From an uncultured Hyphomicrobiales bacterium (GTDB taxonomy: Bacteria > Pseudomonadota > Alphaproteobacteria > Rhizobiales > Beijerinckiaceae): a stretch of 6,406 nt of DNA. Every line of letters starts with the position of its first letter. Position 1 is the stretch's first letter. The notes beneath the pieces are model-generated. The model did no database searches. It was given only the letters and a program-made list of their open reading frames with translations, and had not been told where the DNA came from. The position numbers and the translations under genes were made by a program. Location: the NCBI GenBank assembly GCA_903918155.1, contig CAIXDD010000392.1:1-6406 (forward strand), written 5' to 3'. Below, piece by piece: positions 1-5,885 of this stretch.

Positions 1-458
1 CTCCCGATCCTGCGGTCTCGCGCCGCCTCTTTCTGGCGGCCGGCGCGGGCGCCGCCGTCTGCGTGATCGCGCCGTCCGCGCGCGCCACGCCGGCGGAGAT
101 GGAGGCGGCCATCCGCGCCTTCACGGGCGGGGCGGCGATTGCGCCGGTCGGCGTGAAAGTGGACATTCCCGTTCTGCTGGAAAGCGGCAATTCCGTGCCG
201 GTGACGATCAGCGTGGACAGCCCCATGACGCCCGAAAGCCATGTGCGGGCGATCGCCGTGTTCAACGAGCGCAATCCCCAACCCCATGTGGGCGTGTTTC
301 ACCTGACGCCGCGCTCGGGACGCGCCGTCGTCTCCACCCGCATCCGGCTGGGGGATTCGCAGAAGGTCGTGGCCGTGGCGCAGATGAGCGACGGCGCGTT
401 CCGCTCCGGCGAGATCGAGGTCATCGTCACTTTGCCGGCTTGCGTGGAAGGAGCCTGA
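1..458 (+). CDS. soxY: SoxY, sulfur-carrier subunit of SoxYZ (5' end missing), atypical C-terminus
   Basis: SoxY carries sulfur intermediates in the periplasm on a C-terminal cysteine, as a heterodimer with SoxZ. The frame (first full codon at position 3) is open to the left edge, so the real start lies upstream. The GTG at 63 is inside the export signal and is not the start. The visible 151 residues begin with a twin-arginine motif (SRRLFLAAGAG) and a hydrophobic stretch ending in an ARA|T cleavage site. This fits Tat export, the usual SoxY route. The mature part has SoxY-type beta-sandwich sequence: VGVKVDIPVLLESGNSVPV, then ESHVRAIAVFNERNPQP, then STRIRLGDSQKVVAVAQMSDG. The oddity is the end. 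Canonical SoxY finishes in GGCGG with the cysteine third from the end. Here it finishes LPACVEGA, with the only mature-domain cysteine fifth from the end (codon 441-443). No other frame encodes GGCGG nearby, so a simple frameshift does not explain it. One base separates it from soxZ. Family assignment is firm; function as a normal thiosulfate carrier is less certain. Confidence 0.9.
   Translation, partial: PDPAVSRRLFLAAGAGAAVCVIAPSARATPAEMEAAIRAFTGGAAIAPVGVKVDIPVLLESGNSVPVTISVDSPMTPESHVRAIAVFNERNPQPHVGVFHLTPRSGRAVVSTRIRLGDSQKVVAVAQMSDGAFRSGEIEVIVTLPACVEGA
448..453 (+). promoter_or_regulatory. Ribosome binding site of soxZ
   Basis: AAGGAG lies six bases before the soxZ ATG at 460 and inside the last codons of soxY. 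This supports translational coupling of the two subunits and fixes the soxZ start. Confidence 0.75.
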
Positions 459-459
459 C

Positions 460-780
460 ATGGCGCGCGCGCTCATCAACGTTCCCGCGAAAGCCCGGAA
501 GGGCGAGATCGTCGAGATCAAGACGATGTTGCAACATCCGATGGAGACGGGCTTTCGTCCCGGCCCCGACGGCAGGCTCTATCCGCGCGACATCGTCAAG
601 CGTTTCGTCTGCACCTATGACGGCGAGACCGTGTTCAGCGCCGATCTGTTCCCCGCGATTTCGGCCAATCCGTTCCTGTCCTTCACCACGCGGGCGACGG
701 CGAGCGGCGTGCTGACGTTTAGCTGGACGGACGACAAGGACCAGACGCAGGTGCAGACCGCGCGCATCGAGGTGGAATGA
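460..780 (+). CDS. soxZ: SoxZ, partner subunit of the SoxYZ sulfur carrier
   Basis: SoxZ pairs with SoxY to form the substrate carrier of the periplasmic Sox thiosulfate-oxidising complex. It has no signal peptide, as expected, because SoxZ is co-exported bound to Tat-targeted SoxY. At 106 residues the length is normal. Recognisable family blocks are the N-terminal strand ALINVPAKARKGEIVEIKT, HPMETG (residues 26-31) followed by RPGPDGRLYPRDIV, the YDGETVFSADL strand (53-63), SANPFLSF (68-75), and the closing SGVLTFSWTDD segment (82-92). There is a single cysteine, Cys51, in the FVCTYDG strand. The ATG at 460 has an AAGGAG site six bases upstream. The gene starts one base after the soxY stop, and its stop overlaps the soxA start (ATGA), so the three genes are one transcript. 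Confidence 0.95.
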   Translation: MARALINVPAKARKGEIVEIKTMLQHPMETGFRPGPDGRLYPRDIVKRFVCTYDGETVFSADLFPAISANPFLSFTTRATASGVLTFSWTDDKDQTQVQTARIEVE

Positions 781-1583
781 CGCGCGCGCGCCCCATGCAC
801 GCCTTGTCCGCCCTCGCGCGCGCAGCGCTCTTGTGCGCGCCGCTCCTTTGCGCGTCCGGCGCAGCCGCGCAGATCGCGCCGCAGGCGCGCAAGTCCGGCG
901 CCGCCTTCATGAGTCCGCAGACGCAGGCCATGCAGGCCGACGATTCCTCCAATCCCGGCATGCTCGCCGCGCTCGAAGGCGAGTCGCTGTGGGGACAAAA
1001 GGCGGGGGCGGCGAACCTCGCCTGCGCCGATTGCCACCAAAACGCCGAGACGAGCATGAAAGGTGCGGCCGCGCGCCATCCCCGTTTCGACGAGGGCGCC
1101 GGCAAGCCCGTCGACCTGCAGGGCCAGGTCAATTCCTGCCGGCAGACGCGCCAGCAGGCGCAGCCCTTCCCCTATGAAAGCCGCGAATTGCTGGCGCTTG
1201 TCGCTTATGTGGGGCTGCAATCGCGCGGGCTGCCCGTGGCGCCGCCGGACGATCCGCGGCTTGCGCCTTTCGTGGAGAACGGACGCGCGCTGTTTCATCG
1301 GCGCATCGGCCAGCTCAATTTCGCCTGCGCGCAATGCCACGACGAGAATTGGGGCCGCAGGCTCGGCTCCGCGCTGATTCCGCAGGGCCATGCGAACGCT
1401 TATCCGATCTATCGGCTGGAATGGCAGGACATGGGCTCGCTGCAAAGGCGCCTGCGCAATTGCATGAACGGCGTGCGCGCCGAACCTTATTCCCTCGGCT
1501 CGCTCGAATTCATCGAGCTGGAGCTTTATCTGGCCGAACGCGCCAAAGGCATGCCGGTGGAGACGCCGGGCGTGCGGCCGTAG
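777..1583 (+). CDS. soxA: SoxA, diheme cytochrome c subunit of L-cysteine S-thiosulfotransferase SoxAX
   Basis: SoxA, with the cytochrome SoxX, oxidatively couples thiosulfate to the SoxY cysteine in the periplasm, passing electrons to a c-type cytochrome. The 268-residue protein starts with a Sec signal (residues 1 to about 31, hydrophobic core ALLCAPLLCASGAAA). It has the two-repeat SoxA architecture. Heme 1 is bound by CADCH (83-87) and heme 2 by CAQCH (184-188). Cys121 (NSC) in the first half and Cys229 (RNCMNGVRAEP) in the second sit where known SoxA proteins carry the cysteines that ligate hemes 1 and 2. Cys229 is the active-site cysteine, normally a cysteine persulfide. The closing GSLEFIELELYLAERAKGMPVETPGVR block is strongly SoxA-like. 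Diheme SoxA is a common form. The ATG overlaps the soxZ stop (ATGA) with GAGG four bases upstream. Met7 (795) is an alternative start. The partner soxX is not in the window and may lie upstream of soxY. No soxB follows. Confidence 0.95.
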   Translation: MTRARPMHALSALARAALLCAPLLCASGAAAQIAPQARKSGAAFMSPQTQAMQADDSSNPGMLAALEGESLWGQKAGAANLACADCHQNAETSMKGAAARHPRFDEGAGKPVDLQGQVNSCRQTRQQAQPFPYESRELLALVAYVGLQSRGLPVAPPDDPRLAPFVENGRALFHRRIGQLNFACAQCHDENWGRRLGSALIPQGHANAYPIYRLEWQDMGSLQRRLRNCMNGVRAEPYSLGSLEFIELELYLAERAKGMPVETPGVRP

Positions 1584-1614
1584 CGTTTCGCCGCGCGCGC
1601 AAAAAACGCGCAAA

Positions 1615-1645
1615 AAAACGCGAGGGCCGATGCGCCTCGCGTTTT
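1615..1645. terminator. Bidirectional Rho-independent-type terminator between soxA and the cytochrome c gene
   Basis: A perfect 11-bp inverted repeat, AAAACGCGAGG (1615-1625) and CCTCGCGTTTT (1635-1645), encloses a nine-base loop. On the plus strand the stem ends in four T. On the minus strand the A run at 1612-1618 gives seven T after the GC-rich stem. It sits 31 bases after the soxA stop and about 70 bases beyond the stop of the convergent cytochrome gene, so it can end both transcripts. The stronger T run faces the minus-strand (cytochrome) transcript. Confidence 0.8.
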
Positions 1646-1709
1646 CCGATCTTGGTTTCCGATCGCGCCGTCCGATCGCGCCGTCCGATCGTGGTCGCCG
1701 ATCCCGCGC
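1645..1709. repeat. Five 13-bp tandem units with a CCGATC core
   Basis: Five consecutive 13-base units start at 1645, 1658, 1671, 1684 and 1697. They read TCCGATCTTGGTT, TCCGATCGCGCCG (twice, identical), TCCGATCGTGGTC and GCCGATCCCGCGC. CCGATC is kept exactly in all five, while the last six bases vary. The first unit shares its first base with the terminator arm, and the last ends seven bases before the cytochrome c stop codon. The array is non-coding and lies wholly between two convergent genes. It could be a slippage-derived minisatellite or a set of protein-binding sites. The sequence does not decide. Confidence 0.8.
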
Positions 1710-1715
1710 GGCGGC

Positions 1716-2099
1716 TTACTGCTTCTTGCCGTCCTTGCCGAACTGCTTGAGATAAGCGGTCAGATCGTCGATCTCCTTGTCGTTGGCGATGCCCGCGAAC
1801 GCCATTTTGGTGCCGGGGATTTTGGCCGCCGGCTTGCGGATATATTCCTTGAACACCGCTTCGTCCCAGACGATGCCCGACTTCTTGTTCGCTTCCGAAT
1901 AATTATAGCCTTCCACCGTGCCGGCGGTGCGGCCGAACAGGCCGTTGAGCTGCGGGCCGACCACGTTCTTCGCTGTTTCGCCGACCTGATGGCAGGCGCG
2001 GCATTTGGCGAAGGATTTTTCGCCGGCGGCGACGTCCTGCGCGGCGGCGGGAGCTGCGGCGAGAAGCGCCAGGGCGGCGGCGGCGACGAGATGTTTCAT
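1716..2099 (-). CDS. Class I cytochrome c (mitochondrial cytochrome c / c2 type), periplasmic electron carrier
   Basis: This is a small soluble monoheme cytochrome c, predicted to shuttle electrons in the periplasm. The 127-residue precursor has a Sec signal (residues 1-20, MKHLV then an Ala/Leu core ending in AAA|Q). The mature domain of about 107 residues has the heme site CRACH (33-37) and a GPQLNGLFGR segment (48-57). The distal methionine ligand is Met99 in KIPGTKMAFAG, and the C-terminal helix is DDLTAYLKQFG. The GPxLxGLFGR and IPGTKMxFAGI blocks closely resemble mitochondrial cytochrome c, typical of alphaproteobacterial c2/c550 proteins. The frame stays open upstream, but the start at 2099 is chosen because the signal peptide begins there with AGGGAAG four bases before. 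It converges on soxA and diverges from the acyl-CoA ligase gene. Accepting electrons from SoxAX is plausible from position only. A general respiratory role is equally possible. Confidence 0.93.
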   Translation of the reverse strand: MKHLVAAAALALLAAAPAAAQDVAAGEKSFAKCRACHQVGETAKNVVGPQLNGLFGRTAGTVEGYNYSEANKKSGIVWDEAVFKEYIRKPAAKIPGTKMAFAGIANDKEIDDLTAYLKQFGKDGKKQ

Positions 2100-2103
2100 A
2101 TGG

Positions 2104-2110
2104 CTTCCCT
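2104..2110 (-). promoter_or_regulatory. Ribosome binding site of the cytochrome c gene
   Basis: AGGGAAG on the minus strand lies four bases before the ATG at 2099-2097. It decides the start against the longer open frame that runs upstream to about 2309. A short GC hairpin (GGCGC, three-base loop, GCGCC; 2117-2129) lies just before it in the leader. Confidence 0.65.
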
Positions 2111-2254
2111 TTGTTTGGCGCTGGGCGCCGGAATGAGGCGTGCGGCGCGCGAGCGCAAAGCCCGCCGCGCATGGCTCAGATAGCGCCCAAGGCGTCGCGC
2201 CGCCAGCCTTGCCGGCGCATTTTTCGAGACCGCGCTTCGCCTCGGCCATAGGCG

Positions 2255-2305
2255 CGCCTCGCCCCGCCCTCGCCCCGCCTCGCCCCGCCTTGGCCCGCCT
2301 CGCCG
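2255..2305. repeat. 10-bp C-rich tandem repeat with G-quadruplex potential on the minus strand
   Basis: The plus strand shows about five degenerate units with a 10-base period, consensus CGCCCCGCCT; the copy at 2281 is exact and that at 2271 identical. On the minus strand this gives four or more G tracts of at least three G within 2262-2296, with loops of 7, 6, 3 and 1 bases. That satisfies the usual G3+N1-7 quadruplex pattern. The array lies in the 269-bp divergent intergenic region (2100-2368), nearer the acyl-CoA ligase start. I could not pick convincing -10/-35 elements for either gene in this region. Confidence 0.7.
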
Positions 2306-2368
2306 CCATGGCGCCTCGGCGCGCCGGAGGCTACAAGCAGGCCGCCCGCATCCTGTTTCGAGGTTTTC

Positions 2369-4537
2369 GTGTCCGCCGATCTTTCCTCGCTCGAATTCCT
2401 GTTCCGCCCCCGCGCCATGGCCGTCATCGGCGCCTCCGCCACGCCGGGCAAGCAGGGGAACGTCGCGCTGAAATACGCCCGCGCCGCAGGCTTTCCCGGC
2501 CCGGTCCATCCCATCAATCCGGCCGGCGGCGAGATCGAGGGCGCGCCCTGTTATCGCTCCATCGAGGAGGCACCGGGGCCGGTGGATTGCGTCTTCATGG
2601 TGATTCCGGCGAGCGCGACGGCGGAGGCGCTGCGGGCCTGCGCGCGCAAGGGCGTGCGCGTGGCCATTGTCGGGGCGAGCGGCTTCGCCGAACGCGGCGA
2701 CGCGCTGGGGCAGGCGCGCGAAGAGGAGGTCCGCGCCATCGCCCGGGAGACGGGCCTGCGCATTCTCGGCCCCAACACCAATGGCGTGTGGAACGCCAGC
2801 GACAGGGTGTCGCTGGGCTTCAACGCCTCGCACGGCGATCCGCAGACGCCGGGCGAGCCGGGCAAGGCGATCTCCATCGTCGCCCATAGCGGCGCGCTGT
2901 TCGATTCCATCGCGCCCTGTCTGCGGCGCTATGGCGTGGGCTTCTCCAAATTCGCGCCGGTCGGCAACGAGGCCGACATCGACATGCTGGAGGTCTTCGA
3001 TTTCCTCATCGACGATCCCGCGACCGGCTGCATCGGCCTCGTCGTTGAGGGATTGCCCGACGCCGACCGCTTCCGCGCGCTGGCCGCGCGCGCTTATGCG
3101 GCGGGAAAGCCGGTGATCGGCCTGAAACTGGGACGCTCGCAGGCCGGCGCGCAGGCCGCGCTCGCCCATTCCAGCCGGCTCGCCGGCAGCGCGCGCGCCT
3201 ATGCGGCGCTGTTCGCCGAATGCGGCGTGGCCGCCGTCTCCTCCATCGAGACGATGGCGGGCGCCGCCGCCTTGCTGATGGGCTGCGAGCGCCTGGATAT
3301 GTCGGGAGACCCCGGCCTTGTCTGCGTGACGACGACGGGCGGCGGCGGCTCTCTGCTGGCCGACCACGCCGCCGACCGCGGCCTGCCGCTCGCCGGCGGC
3401 GACGACGGCCTGTGGCGCGGCGCGGCGGCGAAGGTCATCGCGACCTTCGAAGGGGCCGGTCTCATCCGCAATCCCGTCGACGGCGGCAATCTTTTCGGCT
3501 GGAAGCGCCTCGCGCCGCTGCTGGAGGCCGTCGAGTCCGACGGCCAGCGCGGGCCCTCCCTTCTCTATGCGCATAGGCTGCCGATGGAGGCCAACGACCT
3601 GCTCGTCGCCGACACGTTGATCGCGCGCAAGGCGCGCACCGGCGCTCCGCTCGTCGTCGTGTCGCCCGGCGGCCTGCGCCCGCGCGTGGACGCCCATTAC
3701 CGCGCCCATGGCGGCGTGGTCTTCGACGATGTCGGGGCATGTTTCGACGCGCTCGCCGCCTTCACCGACGCCATGGCGTTCGACGCCGACGATCTCCTTG
3801 ATCCCCCGCAGGAGGAGAGCGCGTTGGATGAGGCGAGCCGCGCGCGCCTGCGCGACATGATCCGCGCGGCGGCGCCCGGCGGCTTTCTCGCGGAGGACGA
3901 CAGCGCCGCGCTGTTGCGCCTGGCCGGCGCGCCGATGGTGGAGACGCTGTGCGTGGCCGATGCGCAAGAGGCGCGCGCGGCGCTGCGGCGGCTTGGCGCG
4001 CCGCTGGCGCTGAAGGGGCTGGCGCCGGGCGTGGCGCATAAGAACGACGCGGGGCTCGTGCATGTGGGCGTTCGCGACGAGGCCGCGCTCGACGCCGCCT
4101 TCGCCGATCTCGCGCGCACGCTTGCCTCCTTGGGCGGCGGGCGCATCATCGCGCAGCCGATGGTCGCCGCGAAGGCGGAGCTGATTCTGGGCGTCGCCCA
4201 TGAGCCCCCGCTCGGCCATTTTCTTGTCCTTGGCCTTGGCGGCGTCCACGCGGAGCTTCTCGATTGCGTGACGCTCATTCCCGCTTTCGCCAGCCGCGCG
4301 CGCATCGCGGACATGGTGGAGGGCTCGCTCGCCGGCGAACTCATCGCGCGCGTCTGCGGGGCGCAGGCGCCGGCGCGGCGTCTGGACGTCGTGAACGCGC
4401 TTGCGGCGCTGCGCGATCTCGTGCGCGCCTGCGGCGACGACATCGCCGCCGTCGACGTCAATCCGCTGCTCGTGGGCCCGCAGGCCTGCGTGGCGGTGGA
4501 CGCGCTCGTCACGCGCGCGCGCCCGCCCGCGCCCTGA
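2369..4537 (+). CDS. Fused NDP-forming acyl-CoA synthetase (acetate--CoA ligase family), substrate unknown
   Basis: This family activates a carboxylate as its CoA thioester with ATP or GTP, releasing ADP or GDP, through a phosphohistidine. All domains are on one 722-residue chain in alpha-then-beta order. First is a CoA-binding Rossmann domain (about 8-140; AVIGASATPGKQGN at 18-31, GPNTNGV at 134-140). Succinyl-CoA-ligase-like domains follow (about 165-470), with the probable phosphorylated histidine His267 in AHSSRLAGS. The C-terminal part is ATP-grasp (about 495-712), with LALKGLAPGVAHKNDAG around His557, KAELILGV (602-609), LGLGGVHAEL (621-630) and VDVNPLLV (695-702). There is no added GNAT domain, so it is not a Pat-type protein acetyltransferase. 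The GTG start has GAGG five bases upstream, and the protein begins LEFLFRPRAMAVIGAS as family members do; ATG 2417 would cut into the Rossmann fold. The His267 loop departs from the common SHTGxLAG. The Rieske oxygenase gene follows after 61 bp, suggesting a shared catabolic route. Confidence 0.9.
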   Translation: MSADLSSLEFLFRPRAMAVIGASATPGKQGNVALKYARAAGFPGPVHPINPAGGEIEGAPCYRSIEEAPGPVDCVFMVIPASATAEALRACARKGVRVAIVGASGFAERGDALGQAREEEVRAIARETGLRILGPNTNGVWNASDRVSLGFNASHGDPQTPGEPGKAISIVAHSGALFDSIAPCLRRYGVGFSKFAPVGNEADIDMLEVFDFLIDDPATGCIGLVVEGLPDADRFRALAARAYAAGKPVIGLKLGRSQAGAQAALAHSSRLAGSARAYAALFAECGVAAVSSIETMAGAAALLMGCERLDMSGDPGLVCVTTTGGGGSLLADHAADRGLPLAGGDDGLWRGAAAKVIATFEGAGLIRNPVDGGNLFGWKRLAPLLEAVESDGQRGPSLLYAHRLPMEANDLLVADTLIARKARTGAPLVVVSPGGLRPRVDAHYRAHGGVVFDDVGACFDALAAFTDAMAFDADDLLDPPQEESALDEASRARLRDMIRAAAPGGFLAEDDSAALLRLAGAPMVETLCVADAQEARAALRRLGAPLALKGLAPGVAHKNDAGLVHVGVRDEAALDAAFADLARTLASLGGGRIIAQPMVAAKAELILGVAHEPPLGHFLVLGLGGVHAELLDCVTLIPAFASRARIADMVEGSLAGELIARVCGAQAPARRLDVVNALAALRDLVRACGDDIAAVDVNPLLVGPQACVAVDALVTRARPPAP

Positions 4538-4552
4538 TTGCGGCGGCGCGGC

Positions 4553-4590
4553 GCTTGGTCTAGCGTTCGGCCAAGCAAACCGAACGGGAG
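4553..4590 (+). promoter_or_regulatory. Two mutually exclusive hairpins ending at the Rieske oxygenase ribosome binding site
   Basis: Hairpin A pairs GCTTGGTC (4553-4560) with GGCCAAGC (4569-4576), eight pairs including one G-U, around an eight-base loop. Hairpin B pairs CGTTCGG (4564-4570) with CCGAACG (4580-4586), seven perfect pairs around a nine-base loop. They share bases 4569-4570, and A's 3' arm is B's loop, so only one can form. B's 3' arm ends on the first G of the GGGAG Shine-Dalgarno site (4586-4590), which is eight bases before the ATG at 4599. The geometry suits control of translation or attenuation. There is no T run for a terminator. The pairing is seen directly; any regulatory role is inferred. 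Confidence 0.5.
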
Positions 4591-4598
4591 CGGGCGCG

Positions 4599-5885
4599 AT
4601 GTTGAGCGAGGCGAAGAACAGGATTCTCACGCAGGTGGGCCCGGGCACGCCCATGGGGGAATATCTGCGCCGCTTCTGGCATCCCATCGCCGGCGCCGGC
4701 GAATTCGACGAGACGAGCGTGAAGGCCGTGCGCCTGATGGGCGAAGACCTGACGCTCTACAAGGATCTCAGCGGAACGTTTGGACTCGTGGATCGCCATT
4801 GCGCGCATCGGCGCGCGGATCTCTCCTATGGCTATGTCGAGGAGACGGGCATCCGTTGCAATTATCACGGCTGGCTGATGAACGAGAAGGGCGCCTGTCT
4901 CGAGCAGCCCTTCGACGACGTCGCCAATCCCGGCCACAAGGGCAAGGAGCGGTGCGCGATCAAGGCCTATCCGGTGCGCGAAGTCGCAGGCCTCCTGTTC
5001 GCCTATATGGGGCCGCAGCCGGCGCCGGAGCTGCCGATCTGGGAGCCCTTCACCTGGGACAAGGGCTTTGTCGAGGTCGTCACCGCCGACATTCCCTGCA
5101 ATTGGTTTCAGTGTCAGGAGAACTCCTGCGATCCGGTGCATTTCGAATGGATGCACGACAATTGGAGCCTGCGGCAGAAGGGTCAGCTCGGCCCCTATTC
5201 GCCGAAACATTTTCAGGTGGCCTTCGACGAATTCGAATACGGCTTCACGTACCGCCGCCGCCGCGAAGGGCAGGGCGAGGACGATCCCATGTGGATGACG
5301 GGGCGCGTCGCCCTGTGGCCCAATGGTTTTTATCTCGGCGGCCATTTCGAATGGCGCGTGCCGGTGGATGACGAAAACACGCGCAGCGTGACATGGTTCT
5401 TCACGCGCCTGCCGATCGAGAGCGAGCATCTGGCGCCGAAGAAAGCCTATTGGTGGCATGCGCCGATCACGGATGAGAACGGGCGCTGGATCACGAGCCA
5501 TGTGATCAATCAGGACATCGTCGCCTGGGTGGGGCAGGGCCGCATCTCCGACCGCACGAAGGAGAATCTCGGCGCGAGCGATCGCGGCATCGCGATGATC
5601 CGCAACCGCTTCTTCGACGAGATCGAGGCGGTGGCGCAAGGACGCGACCCGAAGGGCACGCTGCGCGACCCGCAGGCGGCGGCCTGCGTGCGCCTTCCCA
5701 TCGCCACGCCGAAATTGTTCCGCGACGGCATGTCGCGCAAGGACTATCTCTCCAATTGGTGGTTCGCGCCGCGGCTGAAGGATTTTCGCTGGCATGCGGG
5801 CCAGCCGGCCCATGTGCGCGACGCGTTTCGCCGCGCCACGCTTGGCGAGGATTATGACGCGCTGATCGGCGACGTCACGCGCTGA
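4599..5885 (+). CDS. Rieske [2Fe-2S] ring-hydroxylating oxygenase, phthalate-4,5-dioxygenase / LigX-like alpha subunit
   Basis: This is predicted to be the oxygenase component of a two- or three-component system that uses O2 and reductase-delivered electrons to hydroxylate or O-demethylate an aromatic substrate in the cytoplasm. At 428 residues it fits the alpha-only phthalate-dioxygenase group. The N-terminus (LTQVGPGTPMGEYLRRFWHP) is typical of that group. The Rieske cluster ligands are Cys68-x-His70 and Cys87-x2-His90, with 16 residues between. The mononuclear iron site is Asp178-x2-His181-x4-His186, with Asp306 (NQDIVAWVGQG) the likely third ligand. The later DRTKENLGASDRGIAMIRNRF block is also family-typical. 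The ATG at 4599 is chosen from GGGAG eight bases upstream and the family N-terminus; the frame open from 4401 overlaps the ligase gene. It is probably cotranscribed with the ligase. No reductase or ferredoxin gene is visible. Substrate is unassigned; the LigX resemblance is a general impression only. Its 3' end overlaps the convergent kinase gene by 11 bp. Confidence 0.93.
   Translation: MLSEAKNRILTQVGPGTPMGEYLRRFWHPIAGAGEFDETSVKAVRLMGEDLTLYKDLSGTFGLVDRHCAHRRADLSYGYVEETGIRCNYHGWLMNEKGACLEQPFDDVANPGHKGKERCAIKAYPVREVAGLLFAYMGPQPAPELPIWEPFTWDKGFVEVVTADIPCNWFQCQENSCDPVHFEWMHDNWSLRQKGQLGPYSPKHFQVAFDEFEYGFTYRRRREGQGEDDPMWMTGRVALWPNGFYLGGHFEWRVPVDDENTRSVTWFFTRLPIESEHLAPKKAYWWHAPITDENGRWITSHVINQDIVAWVGQGRISDRTKENLGASDRGIAMIRNRFFDEIEAVAQGRDPKGTLRDPQAAACVRLPIATPKLFRDGMSRKDYLSNWWFAPRLKDFRWHAGQPAHVRDAFRRATLGEDYDALIGDVTR

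Noticed and set aside
63..65. GTG as the soxY start
   Set aside because: The upstream in-frame codons encode the twin-arginine motif and hydrophobic core of the signal peptide, so the start is outside the window.
615..1613. 332-codon minus-strand open frame opposite soxZ and soxA
   Set aside because: The plus strand encodes unmistakable SoxZ and SoxA. The antisense product is Arg/Ala-rich with no recognisable motif.
1598..1620. Two short A-rich/CGCG blocks after soxA as a second terminator or repeat family
   Set aside because: The AAAAAACGCGC motif is only partly repeated and merges into the arm of the clear inverted repeat; there is no separate structure.
2100..2254. Sigma-70-like promoter for the cytochrome gene
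   Set aside because: Candidate hexamers match poorly at acceptable spacing, so no promoter can be called from sequence alone.
2100..2309. N-terminal extension of the cytochrome c
   Set aside because: A complete Sec signal begins at the ATG at 2099 with its own ribosome site. The extension is Arg/Ala-rich and runs through the tandem repeat.
4401..4598. Upstream start for the oxygenase
   Set aside because: It would overlap the ligase coding region by over 130 bp and add Arg/Ala-rich sequence not found in the family.
2096..4687. 863-codon open frame on the minus strand opposite the acyl-CoA ligase
   Set aside because: It is Arg/Ala/His-rich low-complexity translation, matches no family, and lies antisense to a gene with clear domains. 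Long antisense frames are expected in GC-rich coding DNA.
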